A stretch of 35,824 bases of DNA from an uncultured Alphaproteobacteria bacterium (GCA_943788635.1 CALSRA010000052.1:1-35824); one strand, 5' to 3'; positions 1 to 9,812 are shown, counted from the first letter of the stretch. Program-made: numbers and translations. The notes: generated from the letters alone by a model not told the origin.

Positions 1-1
1 C

Positions 2-166
2 GATCCGAACATGCGGCTTGGCAATGTCGATCGGACCCTGGAATCGCTGGTAAAGGAAGTGATGCGGCCAATACTGCGTGACTGGCTGGAAGCGAACCTG
101 CCGGTTGTCGTAGAACGGCTCGTACAGCGCGAGATCGAGAAGATGTCCAAGAAGTCGGATAGCTGA
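2..166 (+). CDS. PopZ/DUF2497-family protein, C-terminal fragment
   Basis: The open frame enters from the left edge and ends at a TGA at 164-166, giving about 54 C-terminal residues. It contains an amphipathic stretch reading RTLESLVKEVMRPILRDWLE followed by NLPVVVERLVQREIEKM and a short lysine/serine tail. This three-helix pattern is the conserved C-terminal block of DUF2497 proteins, the family that includes the polar organising protein PopZ, where it drives oligomerisation into the polar matrix. It lies 52 bp upstream of valS, an arrangement familiar from alphaproteobacteria. The acidic/proline-rich middle and the N-terminal partner-binding helix would be outside the window, so the full identity (PopZ itself or a paralogue) cannot be confirmed. 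Established knowledge supports the family; the polarity role is inference. Confidence 0.75.
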   Translation, partial: DPNMRLGNVDRTLESLVKEVMRPILRDWLEANLPVVVERLVQREIEKMSKKSDS

Positions 167-218
167 TCGCGTCTTCGTTTCCGAACTGAAATTCTGATTT
201 GAAAAGGATCGTTCAGCG

Positions 219-2860
219 ATGCTGGACAAGACATATCTGCCCGGCGCGGTAGAGGAAAAACATTATCAACGCTGGGAGAATGCCGGGGCATTTGAATGCG
301 GCCGCAGTGAGGGCGATCCGTATACCATCATGATGCCGCCGCCGAATGTCACCGGCAGCCTGCATATGGGCCACGCACTGAACATTCACGCTGCAAGACG
401 TGCTGATCCGCTACAATCGAATGACCGGCAAGGACGCGCTTTGGCAGCCCGGCATGGACCATGCGGGCATTGCGACGCAGATGGTGGTCGAGCGCCAACT
501 GGCCGAAAAAGGCGTATCCCGCCGGGATCTCGGCCGCGAGAAATTCCTGGACCGCGTGTGGGAATGGAAAGGCGAATCCGGCGGCGAAATCATGAAGCAG
601 CTGACGCGCCTTGGGCGCTCTGCCGACTGGCCGCGTGAACGCTTCACCATGGACGAAGGCCTTAGCGACGCTGTCCGCAAAGTCTTCATCGAGCTTTACG
701 ACCAAGGCCTCATCTACAAAGACCAACGCCTCGTCAACTGGGACCCGAAGCTGGAAACGGCGATTTCAGACCTTGAGGTCCAGCCGACAGAAACCAACGG
801 GCATCTCTGGCACTTTAAGTATCCGATTGAAGGCGAAGATGGCGCGCACATCACCGTCGCCACGACCCGGCCCGAAACCATGCTGGGCGATACCGGCGTT
901 GCGGTGCATCCCGATGACGAGCGCTACAAGCACCTTGTCGGCAAGCATTGCATCCTGCCGCTCGTTGGCCGTCGCATCCCCATTGTTGCCGATGAATATG
1001 CTGACCCAGAAGCAGGCTCCGGCGCGGTCAAAATGACCCCAGCCCATGACTTCAACGATTTGAAGTCGGCCGCCGCCAGAACCTTGAGATGATCAACATT
1101 CTGGATCGCCAGGGCCGCGATCAACGAAAACGCGCCCGAAAAATATCAGGGCATGGATCGGTTCGAGGCCCGCAAGGTTGTCGTCGCCGATCTTGAAGCG
1201 GAAGGCTTGCTCGACGAAGATCGAAGACCATGCGCACACAGTCCCTTATGGCGACCGTGGCGGCGTGCCGATTGAGCCCTATCTGACCGTTCAATGGTAT
1301 GTGGACGCTGAAACCCTGGCCAAGCCCGCGATTGCAGCGGTCGAGGACGGGCGCACCAAGTTTGTGCCGGAAAACTGGTCCAAGACCTACTTCGAATGGA
1401 TGCGCAATATTCAGCCCTGGTGTATTTCCCGCCAGCTCTGGTGGGGCCATCGTATTCCGGCGTGGTACGGGCCTGATGGCGAGATTTTCGTCGCAAATGA
1501 TGAAGCGCGGCCAAGCGAAAGCCCGCGCCCATTATGGCGAAGATAAACCGTTGGAGCAGGACCCAGACGTCCTGGACACCTGGTTTTCCTCTGCACTCTG
1601 GCCGTTCTCAACCATCGGCTGGCCTGAAGAAACGCCTGAGCTGGAGAAATATTATCCGGGCGACGTGCTCGTAACCGGGTTCGACATCATCTTCTTCTGG
1701 GTTGCCCGGATGATGATGATGGGCATGCATTTCATGGATGATGTGCCGTTCCGCACGGTCTACATCCACGCGCTGGTCCGCGATGAAAAAGGCCAGAAAA
1801 TGTCCAAGTCCAAAGGGAACGTGATCGATCCCCTGGAACTGACGGACAAATATGGCGCTGATGCTGTGCGCTTCACGCTGCCGCCATGGCAGCCCAGGGC
1901 CGGGACATCAAGCTGGCTGAAAGCCGGGTCGAGGGATCGCGTAATTTTGCCACCAAGCTGTGGAACGCGGCGCGGTTCTGCGAAATCAACGAATGTGCGC
2001 TGACGCCCGGGTTCGAGCCGGCAGCGTGCGAGGAAGTCCTGAATCGCTGGGTTGTCGGGGCGACGGCCCGCTGCGCACAGGACGTTGAAGCCGCAATCGC
2101 CGCCTATCGGTTCAACGACGCCTCGCAGGTCCTGTATCATTTTATCTGGGGCACGTTCTGTGACTGGTATGTCGAACTGTCGAAGCCGCTGATCACCGGC
2201 GACGACGCGGCGGCACAGGCGGAAACCCGCGCGACGACGGCCTGGGTGCTGGCGCAGACATTGAAGATGCTGCACCCGTTCATGCCCTTCATTACCGAAG
2301 AATTGTGGACCCGTTTTGGCGACAGTGAATTGCTGATCCTCGAATCGTGGCCACAACTGGGGCCGGATATGATCGATGCCGAGGCACAGGCCGAAATGGA
2401 CTGGGTTGTCGCGCTGATTACCGGCGTTCGTTCGGTGCGCTCCGAAATGAACATTCCGCCGGGTGCGAAAATTCCGATGCTCCTGACCGATGCGAGCGAC
2501 ACGAGCAAAGGCTGGATGAAGCGGCATAACGCGTTGATTACGCGTCTGGCGCGCCTGCAGCCGGCCGAGATCGGAAACGATATTCCTAAGGGCGCAGTGC
2601 AGTTCGTTCATGGCGAGGCGGTTGCGGCATTGCTCATCGCGGATGTCATCGACCTGTCGCAGGAAAAGGCGCGGCTGGAAAAGGCAATCGCCAAGACCGA
2701 CAGTGAAGCGTCAAAGCTGGAAAAGAAACTAGGCAATGCCCAATTCATGGCTAAGGCGCCCGAAGCGGTTATTGCGGAGCAGCGCGAGCGGTTGGCGGCA
2801 CAGCAGGCAACCCGCGAAAAACTGGCGGATGCGCTCACACGGGTTTCCGCTGCGATGTAG
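219..2860 (+). pseudogene. valS: Valine--tRNA ligase gene interrupted by six one-base indels
   Basis: Read with frame corrections, this encodes a full-length ValRS of 879 residues, which would charge tRNA-Val in the cytoplasm. The ATG at 219 follows AAGGA at a good distance. The HIGH-type motif is HMGHALN near residue 50, the [11 protein letters not shown] block is present, the KMSKS motif is [10 protein letters not shown] (about 1794-1812), and the C-terminal coiled coil ends at TAG 2860. The frame changes at about 387 (extra C), 1060 (missing T), 1119 (extra G), 1216 (extra G), 1508 (one extra base) and 1881 (missing G). Net shift is +2, so the corrected length is exactly 880 codons. No in-frame stops, deletions or motif loss occur between the shifts. 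As written it cannot yield the enzyme. Since valS is normally single-copy and essential, base-calling or assembly errors are more likely than real decay, but a decayed duplicate is possible. Confidence 0.9.
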
Positions 2861-2916
2861 CGGTACCGGTGCCGCGTCCACGGATGGGGCGAGTGAATTC
2901 AGGCAGGTGAGTTATC

Positions 2917-3282
2917 ATGCGCAAGGTTTCGGGTTTGAAGTGCAGCATCGGTTTTCTGGTTGCCGCATGTGCCATGTTTCTTATGGCGGATATTGCCCGG
3001 GCGGCCGAACCGCGACGTATCGAAATCCATCTGGCGCACGGCAAACCCGTGAACGGCGATGTTATCCGGCTGAAACAGGGTGATACGGTTGTGCTGGAAT
3101 GGATTTCCGACGAAGCGCTGTCCCTTCACCTGCACGGCTATGACATCGAAGTAACCCTGGTCCCGAATGAAAAACAGTCCACGCCGTTTGAAGCCTTTGC
3201 CAGCGGTCGCTTTCCATTGACCAATCACGGCGCGGGGCATGGGCATAAGGCTTTGATGTATTTCGAAGTTCTTCCGGACTGA
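2917..3282 (+). CDS. Secreted cupredoxin-like small protein
   Basis: A 121-residue protein beginning at an ATG with AGGTGAG eight bases upstream. Residues 1-29 form a signal peptide ending in ADIARA, so the mature part should be periplasmic. The mature domain has the beta-sandwich rhythm of a cupredoxin: RIEIHL, a GDVIRLKQGDTVVLEW strand pair, a HLHGYD segment, and a C-terminal FEAFASGRFPLTNHG strand leading to GHGHKALMYFEV. This resembles the cupredoxin-like domains of EfeO-type proteins, but there is no cysteine in the mature chain, so a classical blue-copper site is absent; the HLH and NHGAGHGH histidines could still hold a metal. The next gene starts 7 bp later and the two are surely co-transcribed, suggesting a periplasmic partner for that membrane protein. 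The fold is a fair call; the function is unknown. Confidence 0.7.
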   Translation: MRKVSGLKCSIGFLVAACAMFLMADIARAAEPRRIEIHLAHGKPVNGDVIRLKQGDTVVLEWISDEALSLHLHGYDIEVTLVPNEKQSTPFEAFASGRFPLTNHGAGHGHKALMYFEVLPD

Positions 3283-3289
3283 TCGCGTC

Positions 3290-4705
3290 ATGCGGTGTCT
3301 GGCGCAGGTATTACTCGCCGGATCCGGCGGATTGCTGGGATTTTGCTTCACGGCCGTTCCGGTCAGCGCCCATGCCTTCGGGCAGCGTTACGATTTGCCG
3401 GTACCGCTCTTGCTATACCTTGTTGGCGCCGCCGCTACGGTGCTGCTGTCCTTTGTGATGATGGCGTTGCTGTCGCGCGGGCGAAATCTCGAGTTTAATC
3501 TTCCGGAATACAGTTTCGCCAATGCGCTGTTTGGCCGGGTCCTGGCGCAGGTGATCCTTGTTGCGTTGTTGATTCTGGTGGTGACGGCAGGGTTTCTTGG
3601 CGTTGATAATCCGCAGCGCAATGTCGCCCCGGTCATGGTCTGGATCATCGGGTGGATTGGCATCGCCTATATCTGCGCGCTGATTGGCGATATCTGGGAA
3701 ATAGCCAACCCATGGGACACGTTGTTTCGATGGTTTGGACCCCGGGATGATAACGCACGCGACTGGCCGGCATGGCTGGGCATGTGGCCTGCGGTCTTCC
3801 TGTTGGGCGCCTTCGCCTGGCTGGAGCTGATATCGGAAGCCGGCGAATCGCCGCGCCAGTTGGCCTTTCTGATCGTCATGTATTCGGCCATTACCTGGCT
3901 CGGTATGGCCACACTGGGGCGACGGAACTGGCTGCGAAACGGCGAGGCCTTTGCCGTCATCTTTGCGCTGTTCGGTCGGTTTGCGCCCCTCTGCCGCAGC
4001 CGCGACGGCGGGCTGGCGCTGCGGATGCCGGCGGTCGGATTACTGGTTGATCACCCCGTCCGGTTTTCACAAACGGCTTTTGTCCTGCTGGCATTGTCCA
4101 CGGTCACGTTCGACGGCTTTCTGGAAACGCCGGCCTGGGTCATGTTGCTTGAGGCGATATTGGATACGCCGTTTTTCCTGGCTCTTGAGGATTTGGGGCT
4201 CAATCGGCTGAAGACGATCAAGACGCTGGCAATGCTGGTGTTTTTCGGCGGCTTCCTGACGATCTACCTGATGTGTTGCCGGTTGATGGCCCTGGCGGAT
4301 CGCGCGGTGCCGATGCGGCAGGTCGTCGGCAGTTTTGTTCTTCCGCTGGTGCCGATCGCCATCGCCTATCACTTGGCGCATTACCTGTCTTACCTGCTGA
4401 TATCGGGGCAGGGGGTCATTCCGCTGATGTCGGACCCGTTCGGCTTCGGGTGGGATTTGTTGGGTACCGCGGATTACCGGATCGATATTGGCATAGTCGG
4501 TGCCCGTTTCGTCTGGAACCTGTCGATTGTATCGATTGTCATCGGCCACCTGCTCGCGGTCTACCTGTCACATGCAATGGCGCTGCGGCTGTTTGCCGAT
4601 GCGCGCGCCGCGTTGCGCAGCCAGATTCCGATGCTGGTCCTGATGATCGGCTATACGATGATCAGCCTGTGGATTTTGTCACAGCCGGTGGTGTCCGCCG
4701 GATAG
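3290..4705 (+). CDS. Polytopic membrane protein, fenitrothion-hydrolase-like
   Basis: A 471-residue hydrophobic protein with an N-terminal signal sequence ending near VPVSA, followed by HAFGQRYDLPVPLLLYLVGA. That opening is characteristic of the family commonly annotated as fenitrothion hydrolase. About ten to twelve membrane spans follow, with conserved-looking internal segments GDIWEIANPWDTLF and LAHYLSYLLISGQGVIPLMSDPFGFGWD. The two histidines in AYHLAHYLSYL lie within a span and could bind a metal or heme. It is separated by only 7 bp from the secreted cupredoxin-like gene, so the pair looks like a two-component membrane unit. Organophosphate hydrolysis is unlikely to be the native role; copper handling or an oxidoreductase role is an inference from the partner. 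The 3' end is convergent with xthA, 17 bp apart. Confidence 0.7.
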   Translation: MRCLAQVLLAGSGGLLGFCFTAVPVSAHAFGQRYDLPVPLLLYLVGAAATVLLSFVMMALLSRGRNLEFNLPEYSFANALFGRVLAQVILVALLILVVTAGFLGVDNPQRNVAPVMVWIIGWIGIAYICALIGDIWEIANPWDTLFRWFGPRDDNARDWPAWLGMWPAVFLLGAFAWLELISEAGESPRQLAFLIVMYSAITWLGMATLGRRNWLRNGEAFAVIFALFGRFAPLCRSRDGGLALRMPAVGLLVDHPVRFSQTAFVLLALSTVTFDGFLETPAWVMLLEAILDTPFFLALEDLGLNRLKTIKTLAMLVFFGGFLTIYLMCCRLMALADRAVPMRQVVGSFVLPLVPIAIAYHLAHYLSYLLISGQGVIPLMSDPFGFGWDLLGTADYRIDIGIVGARFVWNLSIVSIVIGHLLAVYLSHAMALRLFADARAALRSQIPMLVLMIGYTMISLWILSQPVVSAG

Positions 4706-4722
4706 CCGCGTCAGGAGCGGTG

Positions 4723-5502
4723 TCAGGCGGCGTCGGCGATTTCGCACCACACGGGGGTGTGGTCAGAGGCCTTTTCCTTGCCGCGTGGCTTGCGGTCGAT
4801 TTCGCAGGCGACGAGCCTGTCCGCAGCCTGCGGTGACAGCAGGAAATGGTCGATCCGCACGCCTTCATCACGGGACCAGCGGCCGCGCTGGTAATCCCAG
4901 AAGCTGTAGGCCCCGATTTCCTTGTGCAGTGTCCGCCAGGCTTCGGTGACGCCCATATTCAGGATGGTGCGGAACCGGGCCCTTGCTTCCGGCCGGCACA
5001 GGGCGTCATCGGCCCATCCCGCAGGGTCGTATACGTCGCCGTCGGCGGGGATGATATTGTAGTCGCCTGCCAGCACAAAGGGCTGCTCCGTGGGCAGCAG
5101 CGTGTCGCGGACATGCGCAACCAGCCGGTCCATCCAGCCCAGTTTATAGGGAAATTTGTCCGAATCAGTCGGGTTGCCATTGGGCAGGTAGATCGACGCG
5201 ATGCGCAACCCGCCGATGGTGGCTTCGATATAGCGGGCCTGCTCGTCGGAATCGTCGCCGGGTAGCCCGATCATGACATCCTCGATCGGCAGCTTGGAAA
5301 GAATGGCGACGCCGTTATAGCTTTTCTGGCCGTGAATGGCGGTCTGGTAGCCCAAGGCCGCGATTTCGAGCCCGGGAAAGTCCTCTGTGACCGTCTTGAT
5401 TTCCTGCAGCAACGCGACGTCCGGCGAGGCTTCTTCCAGCCATTCCAGCACGCGCGGCAACCGCGCCTTGACCGAATTGACGTTAAATGTGGCTATTTTC
5501 AC
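4723..5502 (-). CDS. xthA: Exodeoxyribonuclease III
   Basis: A 259-residue EEP-fold nuclease that cleaves at abasic sites and removes 3' blocking groups during base excision repair. Visible active-site elements are MKIATFNVNS at the N-terminus (Asn7), LLQEIK with the metal-binding Glu34, YNGVAILSK, the LAGDYNIIP motif carrying the catalytic Asp and Asn, RIDHFLLS, and the terminal SDHTPVW with the Asp-His pair. The length matches ExoIII/XthA proteins, and the long form of the DYNIIPADGDVYDP loop is typical of bacterial XthA. It lies 17 bp downstream of erpA on the same strand and is probably co-transcribed with it. Nothing looks broken. Confidence is high for the family; distinguishing XthA from its close paralogue is by motif only. 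Confidence 0.95.
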   Translation of the reverse strand: MKIATFNVNSVKARLPRVLEWLEEASPDVALLQEIKTVTEDFPGLEIAALGYQTAIHGQKSYNGVAILSKLPIEDVMIGLPGDDSDEQARYIEATIGGLRIASIYLPNGNPTDSDKFPYKLGWMDRLVAHVRDTLLPTEQPFVLAGDYNIIPADGDVYDPAGWADDALCRPEARARFRTILNMGVTEAWRTLHKEIGAYSFWDYQRGRWSRDEGVRIDHFLLSPQAADRLVACEIDRKPRGKEKASDHTPVWCEIADAA

Positions 5503-5519
5503 GCGTGATTACAGTCGGT

Positions 5520-5885
5520 TCAGGTGGAAAACGATGTGCCGCAGCCACAGGACGTAACGGCATTGGGGTTGGTAATCTGGAAGGCGGCACCGACCATGTC
5601 GTCGACGAAGTCGATTTCCGAGCCACCGAGTAACCCCATGGAAACGCTGTCAATAACGACCTTGACGGTATCGTCACCGAAAACGATATCGTCCTCGGTA
5701 ATGGCGCTTTCGAAGTCGAACCCGTACTGATATCCAGCGCAGCCACCACCGGAAACGGTGATCCGCAGCATGGAATCGGTCTGGCCTTCCGACTCGAAAA
5801 TCTGGGCAAGGCGCTTGTGCGCTGCCTCCGAAATCGTGAAGTTCGCGTCCCCGGAAAGGGTTTCAGTCGCGAAAGGGTCGGACAT
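5520..5885 (-). CDS. erpA: A-type iron-sulfur insertion protein ErpA
   Basis: A 121-residue A-type carrier that receives Fe-S clusters from a scaffold and inserts them into apoproteins. The three conserved cysteines are visible: Cys49 in SGGGCAGYQY and Cys113/Cys115 in SCGCGTSF at the C-terminus. The ITNPNA and DSVSMGLLGGSEIDFVDD segments are typical. I chose the ATG at 5885, starting MSDPF, because GGAG lies six bases upstream; an in-frame ATG at 5912 would add nine poorly conserved residues and overlaps the predicted transcription start region. The gene is divergent from dgt, and xthA follows 17 bp downstream. IscA rather than ErpA is possible, but no isc or suf genes are nearby, and the isolated position beside xthA and dgt is the usual setting for ErpA in alphaproteobacteria. 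Confidence 0.93.
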   Translation of the reverse strand: MSDPFATETLSGDANFTISEAAHKRLAQIFESEGQTDSMLRITVSGGGCAGYQYGFDFESAITEDDIVFGDDTVKVVIDSVSMGLLGGSEIDFVDDMVGAAFQITNPNAVTSCGCGTSFST

Positions 5886-5924
5886 GCTATTCTCCAGTAA
5901 TGCTGTACGCATTGTATCATAGCC

Positions 5925-5952
5925 TATGTAGGTTGCTAACCCGTCCTGTCAA
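5925..5952 (-). promoter_or_regulatory. Probable housekeeping promoter for erpA-xthA
   Basis: On the minus strand TTGACAG (5952-5946) is followed after 13 bases by CCTACATA (5932-5925). This fits the housekeeping consensus described for Caulobacter, TTGACGS-N10-14-GCTANAWC, with three mismatches. The predicted transcript would start near 5918 and place the GGAG and ATG of erpA about 33 bases downstream. An alternative -10 hexamer TATGAT lies at 5921-5916. By-eye match only. Confidence 0.4.
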
Positions 5953-5967
5953 TTGGATGTTTTTAAT

Positions 5968-7116
5968 ATGAATTTCTCGCTTGCGCCCTATGCGACACAA
6001 GCGGCGGAAAGCCGTGGGCGTGCCTTTCACGAGGCGATTAGCCGTCATCGGTCCCCATTTCAGCGGGATCGGGACCGAATTATCCATTCGACCGCGTTTC
6101 GACGCCTGAAGCACAAGACGCAGGTTTTCGTCGCACCGGAAGGCGATCACTACCGCACGCGCCTTACCCATAGCTTGGAAGTGGCCCAGATCGGGCGTTC
6201 TCTCAGCCGGACGCTGCAGCTGGACGAGGATCTGTGCGAGGCCCTGGCGCTGGCGCATGATTTCGGCCACCCGCCCTTCGGCCATGCCGGTGAAGAAGCG
6301 CTGAACGAGGCAATGGGCGGCTACGGCGTTTTCGACCACAACGAACAGACGCTGCGCGTGCTCACCATGCTGGAAAAACGCTATCCCGCCTTTGACGGGT
6401 TGAACCTGTCCTGGGAAACGCTGGAAGGCATTGCCAAGCATAACGGCCCGGTGGTGTCGCCATCCCCGACCGTGGCGGCAATCGACAGCGCCTTTCCACT
6501 GGAATTGGGCACGTTTCCGGGCGCGGAGGCGCAGGTTGCGGCGATTTCGGATGATATCGCCTATAACAACCACGATCTTGACGATGGCCTGCGCGCGGGC
6601 GCCTTCACGGTCGCCGACCTGCAGGAGGTGCCGCATGTCGCCCAGGTGTTCGAGGAAGTGCGCCGCGAATACCCGGATGTTGCGGAAACCCGGCTGGTGC
6701 TTGAAATGGTGCGCCGGCTGATCGGCGAAATGGTTGATGACGTTCTGGCCGAAACCGGGCGGCGGCTTGCGGCGGCCGCGCCCGGGGACGTGGCCGCGAT
6801 CCGCCATTTGCAGGAACCGGTTGTTGCGTTCTCTCCGGCAATGGGCGAAAAGGAACGCGCGTTGAAAAATTTCCTGTTTCGGCGCATGTATCGGCACGAA
6901 GCGGTCGTCGAACAGACCGGGCGGGCGCGCGTTGTCGTAAAGCAGTTGTTTGAAATGTTTGTCGAAAACCCGCAGAAACTGCCGCCGGAATGGCGTCCGG
7001 GCCTGGAAGCCCGCGATACGCTGCAAACCGTGCGGATCGTCGCCGATTATATCGCCGGCATGACGGATCAGTATGCCCTGCGCGAACACCGGCAGTTGAT
7101 CGGGAAGAATGTCTGA
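5968..7116 (+). CDS. dgt: Deoxyguanosinetriphosphate triphosphohydrolase-like protein
   Basis: An HD-domain dNTP triphosphohydrolase of 382 residues that splits dNTP into deoxynucleoside and tripolyphosphate, lowering the dNTP pool. Motifs seen are [23 protein letters not shown], the first HD ligand in [14 protein letters not shown], the HD pair in [21 protein letters not shown], and the downstream [13 protein letters not shown] that completes the metal site. The length fits the short bacterial type-2 (dGTPase-like) subfamily rather than the longer enterobacterial Dgt. The ATG at 5968 is preferred; a TTG at 5953 in frame would add five residues, and neither has a good ribosome-binding site. 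It overlaps argS by 8 bp, the first of several stop-start overlaps in this plus-strand run. The substrate range is not predictable from sequence alone. Confidence 0.93.
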   Translation: MNFSLAPYATQAAESRGRAFHEAISRHRSPFQRDRDRIIHSTAFRRLKHKTQVFVAPEGDHYRTRLTHSLEVAQIGRSLSRTLQLDEDLCEALALAHDFGHPPFGHAGEEALNEAMGGYGVFDHNEQTLRVLTMLEKRYPAFDGLNLSWETLEGIAKHNGPVVSPSPTVAAIDSAFPLELGTFPGAEAQVAAISDDIAYNNHDLDDGLRAGAFTVADLQEVPHVAQVFEEVRREYPDVAETRLVLEMVRRLIGEMVDDVLAETGRRLAAAAPGDVAAIRHLQEPVVAFSPAMGEKERALKNFLFRRMYRHEAVVEQTGRARVVVKQLFEMFVENPQKLPPEWRPGLEARDTLQTVRIVADYIAGMTDQYALREHRQLIGKNV

Positions 7117-8860
7117 AGCCATGAATATCTTTACCGAATATGGAACCAAAGTCGCTGCCGTGCTTGGGTCACTGGCGGCCGATGGCACGCTGCCGCAGGG
7201 GCTTGATCTGTCACGGGTCGCCGTTGACCCGCCGCGCGATGCAAGCCACGGGGACCTGTCGACCAATGCCGCAATGGTACTGGCGAAACCGGCCGGCATG
7301 AAACCGCGCGATCTGGCGGCCTTGATTGCGGAACGGCTGAATACGGAAGATGAAGTACTGTCGACGGACATTGCCGGGCCGGGCTTTATCAACCTTCGGC
7401 TCGACACGATGGTCTGGCGGCGCTGTCTTGCAGAAATACTTGCCGCAGGCACCGCCTATGGCAATTCGGCTATTGGCGCAGGCGAACGGGTGAATGTGGA
7501 ATTCGTCTCCGCCAATCCGACCGGGCCCATGCATATCGGCCATGCGCGGGGGGCCGTGTTCGGCGACGTGCTGGCGTCGCTGCTGGTGAAGGCGGGCTAT
7601 TCCGTCGTGCGGGATTATTACGTCAACGACGCGGGCGAGCAGGTCAATGTGCTCAGCCGGTCGGCCTATCTGCGCTACCGCGAGGCACTGGGCGAGGATA
7701 TCGGCGAAATTCCCAGCGGCCTGTACCCGGGCGACTATCTGCGCCCGGTTGGCAAGGCGCTGGCGGAAAAATACGGTGACAGCCTGCTCGGCAAGCCGGA
7801 ATCGGAATGGTTGCCGGAACTGCGTGCGTTCACCATCGACGCGATGATGGACATGATCCGGGCGGATCTGGATGCGTTTGGCATCCGGCACGACGTCTTC
7901 ACCTCCGAGCGTGCACTGGTCGAGGCTGGCAAGGTGGATGCGGCGCTGAAGACGCTGTCGGACCGGGGGCTTATCTACGAAGGCGTTCTGGAACCGCCAA
8001 AGGGCAAGACGCCGGATGATTGGGAGCCGCGTGAGCAGACCCTGTTCCGTGCGACCGATTTCGGCGATGAGGTCGACCGGGCATTGGTGAAATCGGACGG
8101 CAGCTGGACCTATTTTGCCTCCGACATCGCCTGTCATCTGGACAAGTTTCAGCGTGGTTCAAAAACCCTGATCGATGTCTGGGGCGCGGATCACGGCGGC
8201 TATGTCCGCCGGATGAAAGCCGCGACCACTGCAATCAGCGAGGGCCAGGCCGCACTGGATGTGAAGATCTGCCAGATCGTGAAGCTGATGGACAATGGCG
8301 AACCGATCAAGATGTCCAAGCGGGCAGGGACCTTCGTAACTTTGCGTGACCTTGTCGATGAGGTCGGACCCGGTGTCGTCCGCTTCATCATGCTGACACG
8401 CAGCAATGACGCGCCACTCGATTTTGACCTGACCAAGGTGACCGAGCAGTCGCGCGACAATCCGGTATTCTATGTCCAGTATGCCCATGCGCGCTGTCAT
8501 TCGGTCGCGCGGATGGCGACGGAGACGTTCCCGGGTATCACCGGGTCCAATGCCAACCTGTCGCTGCTGGAGGACGAGGTTGAGCTGTCCCTGCTGCGGT
8601 TGCTGGCACAATGGCCCCGAACGGTGGAGGCTGCAGCAAATGCACACGAACCTCACCGAATCGCCTATTATCTGCATGACGTAGCGGCAGAGTTCCACGG
8701 CTTGTGGACCAAAGGCAAGGAGCAGACCGATTTGCGGGTCATCCTGGAAGACAACCAACCGCTTACGGCGGCGCGTCTGGCGCTTGTGGAAGGCGTGCGG
8801 ATCGTGATTGCATCGGGACTGGAACTCATGGGTGTTGAACCGGTGAAGGAATTACGCTGA
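7109..8860 (+). CDS. argS: Arginine--tRNA ligase
   Basis: A class I aminoacyl-tRNA synthetase of 583 residues that attaches arginine to tRNA-Arg. The N-terminal Add1 tRNA-contact domain spans roughly residues 1-115. The HIGH signature is [12 protein letters not shown] near residues 137-148, and the KMSK-like loop is [10 protein letters not shown] near residue 400. The DALR anticodon-binding domain is at the C-terminus, including [14 protein letters not shown] and the ending [14 protein letters not shown]. The ATG at 7109 lies inside the dgt stop region (8-bp overlap), consistent with translational coupling; an ATG at 7121 is a possible later start. The stop TGA shares its last base with the ATG of the next gene. 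Length and motifs are ordinary and complete. Confidence 0.97.
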   Translation: MSEAMNIFTEYGTKVAAVLGSLAADGTLPQGLDLSRVAVDPPRDASHGDLSTNAAMVLAKPAGMKPRDLAALIAERLNTEDEVLSTDIAGPGFINLRLDTMVWRRCLAEILAAGTAYGNSAIGAGERVNVEFVSANPTGPMHIGHARGAVFGDVLASLLVKAGYSVVRDYYVNDAGEQVNVLSRSAYLRYREALGEDIGEIPSGLYPGDYLRPVGKALAEKYGDSLLGKPESEWLPELRAFTIDAMMDMIRADLDAFGIRHDVFTSERALVEAGKVDAALKTLSDRGLIYEGVLEPPKGKTPDDWEPREQTLFRATDFGDEVDRALVKSDGSWTYFASDIACHLDKFQRGSKTLIDVWGADHGGYVRRMKAATTAISEGQAALDVKICQIVKLMDNGEPIKMSKRAGTFVTLRDLVDEVGPGVVRFIMLTRSNDAPLDFDLTKVTEQSRDNPVFYVQYAHARCHSVARMATETFPGITGSNANLSLLEDEVELSLLRLLAQWPRTVEAAANAHEPHRIAYYLHDVAAEFHGLWTKGKEQTDLRVILEDNQPLTAARLALVEGVRIVIASGLELMGVEPVKELR

Positions 8861-9801
8861 TGGCCAGCGGCGACGACCCTATCGAAGCGGAACTCAAGAA
8901 GCTTGATGCCGAGGATGAGGGCGGGACGCCGGGCAATTTACGGCGTTATCTGCCCGCCACACTGGCGGTTATCGCTGTCGTCGGTTTCGCGGGTGTCGTC
9001 TGGTACGCCTACAGTACCGGCATCCGTGAAGGCAGTGAGTTCGCAGCCCCCTTGCTGGAACCATCCGGCCCCAGCAAGGTCGCGCCGCAGGACCCCGGCG
9101 GTCGCGAAATTCTCGATCAGGACAAGCTGGTTTACGGCACGATCGACCGGACGCAGGACGAAACCCGGGTCGAGCGCCTGTTACCGCCGCCGGAAAACCC
9201 GTTACCGGTGCCGGTGACGCCGAAACCGGTTGAACCGCCGCCCGTCGCAACCCCGCAGCTTGGCGTGCCGAAAATCCCGCCGCCACCATCGATCACGGGA
9301 CCGCTGGAATCACCGGGCAGTACCGAAGCGGCGAAAACAGCCGCCGCGGATATTTCGAACAAGGCCGCCGGCGCTGCGGATAAAGCGGTCGCCATACCGC
9401 CGCTGCCGAAGCCGGTGGCAACACCGAAGAAGGTCGAACCCCCCGCTGTTCCGGTTGCCGCAGCGGCGCCCAAGCCCGTGCCTGTGGCAAAGCCTGCCGC
9501 GACGTCTAAACCAGCCGCGAAGCCCGCCGCGAAGCCGGCAAAATCGGGTGCCGATAATTTTCGCGTTCAGATTGGTTCATTGCGATCCGAAGATGCGGCC
9601 CGGACCGCCTGGACACGGCGCGTCAAGGAGGCGGGGCCTGTGCTGGCTAACCTGAAATTCTTCGTGTCAAAGGCCGATATCCCGGGCAAGGGGACATATT
9701 ACCGGGCCCAGGGCGGGCCATTTGCCGACAAGGCGTCCGCGCAGAAGGTTTGCGAGGCGTTGAAGAAAAAGAAGATCGGCTGCTTCGTCGTCAAGCGGTG
9801 A
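8860..9801 (+). CDS. SPOR-domain membrane protein
   Basis: A 313-residue bitopic inner-membrane protein. It has a charged cytoplasmic N-terminus of about 28 residues, a single membrane span (about 30-50, LPATLAVIAVVGFAGVVWYAY), a long periplasmic linker rich in proline, alanine and lysine (about 100-230), and a C-terminal SPOR domain from about residue 236 (FRVQIGSLRSEDAARTAW to the final IGCFVVKR). SPOR domains bind denuded septal peptidoglycan, so the protein probably localises to the division site in the manner of FtsN or DedD. Placement between argS and nagZ is typical of alphaproteobacteria. The low-complexity linker repeats PAAK and KPV-type units and has no other domain. The start overlaps the argS stop by one base. 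Confidence 0.9.
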   Translation: MASGDDPIEAELKKLDAEDEGGTPGNLRRYLPATLAVIAVVGFAGVVWYAYSTGIREGSEFAAPLLEPSGPSKVAPQDPGGREILDQDKLVYGTIDRTQDETRVERLLPPPENPLPVPVTPKPVEPPPVATPQLGVPKIPPPPSITGPLESPGSTEAAKTAAADISNKAAGAADKAVAIPPLPKPVATPKKVEPPAVPVAAAAPKPVPVAKPAATSKPAAKPAAKPAKSGADNFRVQIGSLRSEDAARTAWTRRVKEAGPVLANLKFFVSKADIPGKGTYYRAQGGPFADKASAQKVCEALKKKKIGCFVVKR

Positions 9802-9812
9802 CAGGGCGGATG

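Noticed and set aside
387..1881. Programmed frameshifting in valS
   Set aside because: Six shifts in both directions without slippery sites or stems cannot be programmed; error or decay is simpler.
5917..7452. 511-residue minus-strand frame opposite dgt and argS
   Set aside because: Arginine- and histidine-rich shadow of two well-supported plus-strand genes; no motif and no ribosome-binding site.
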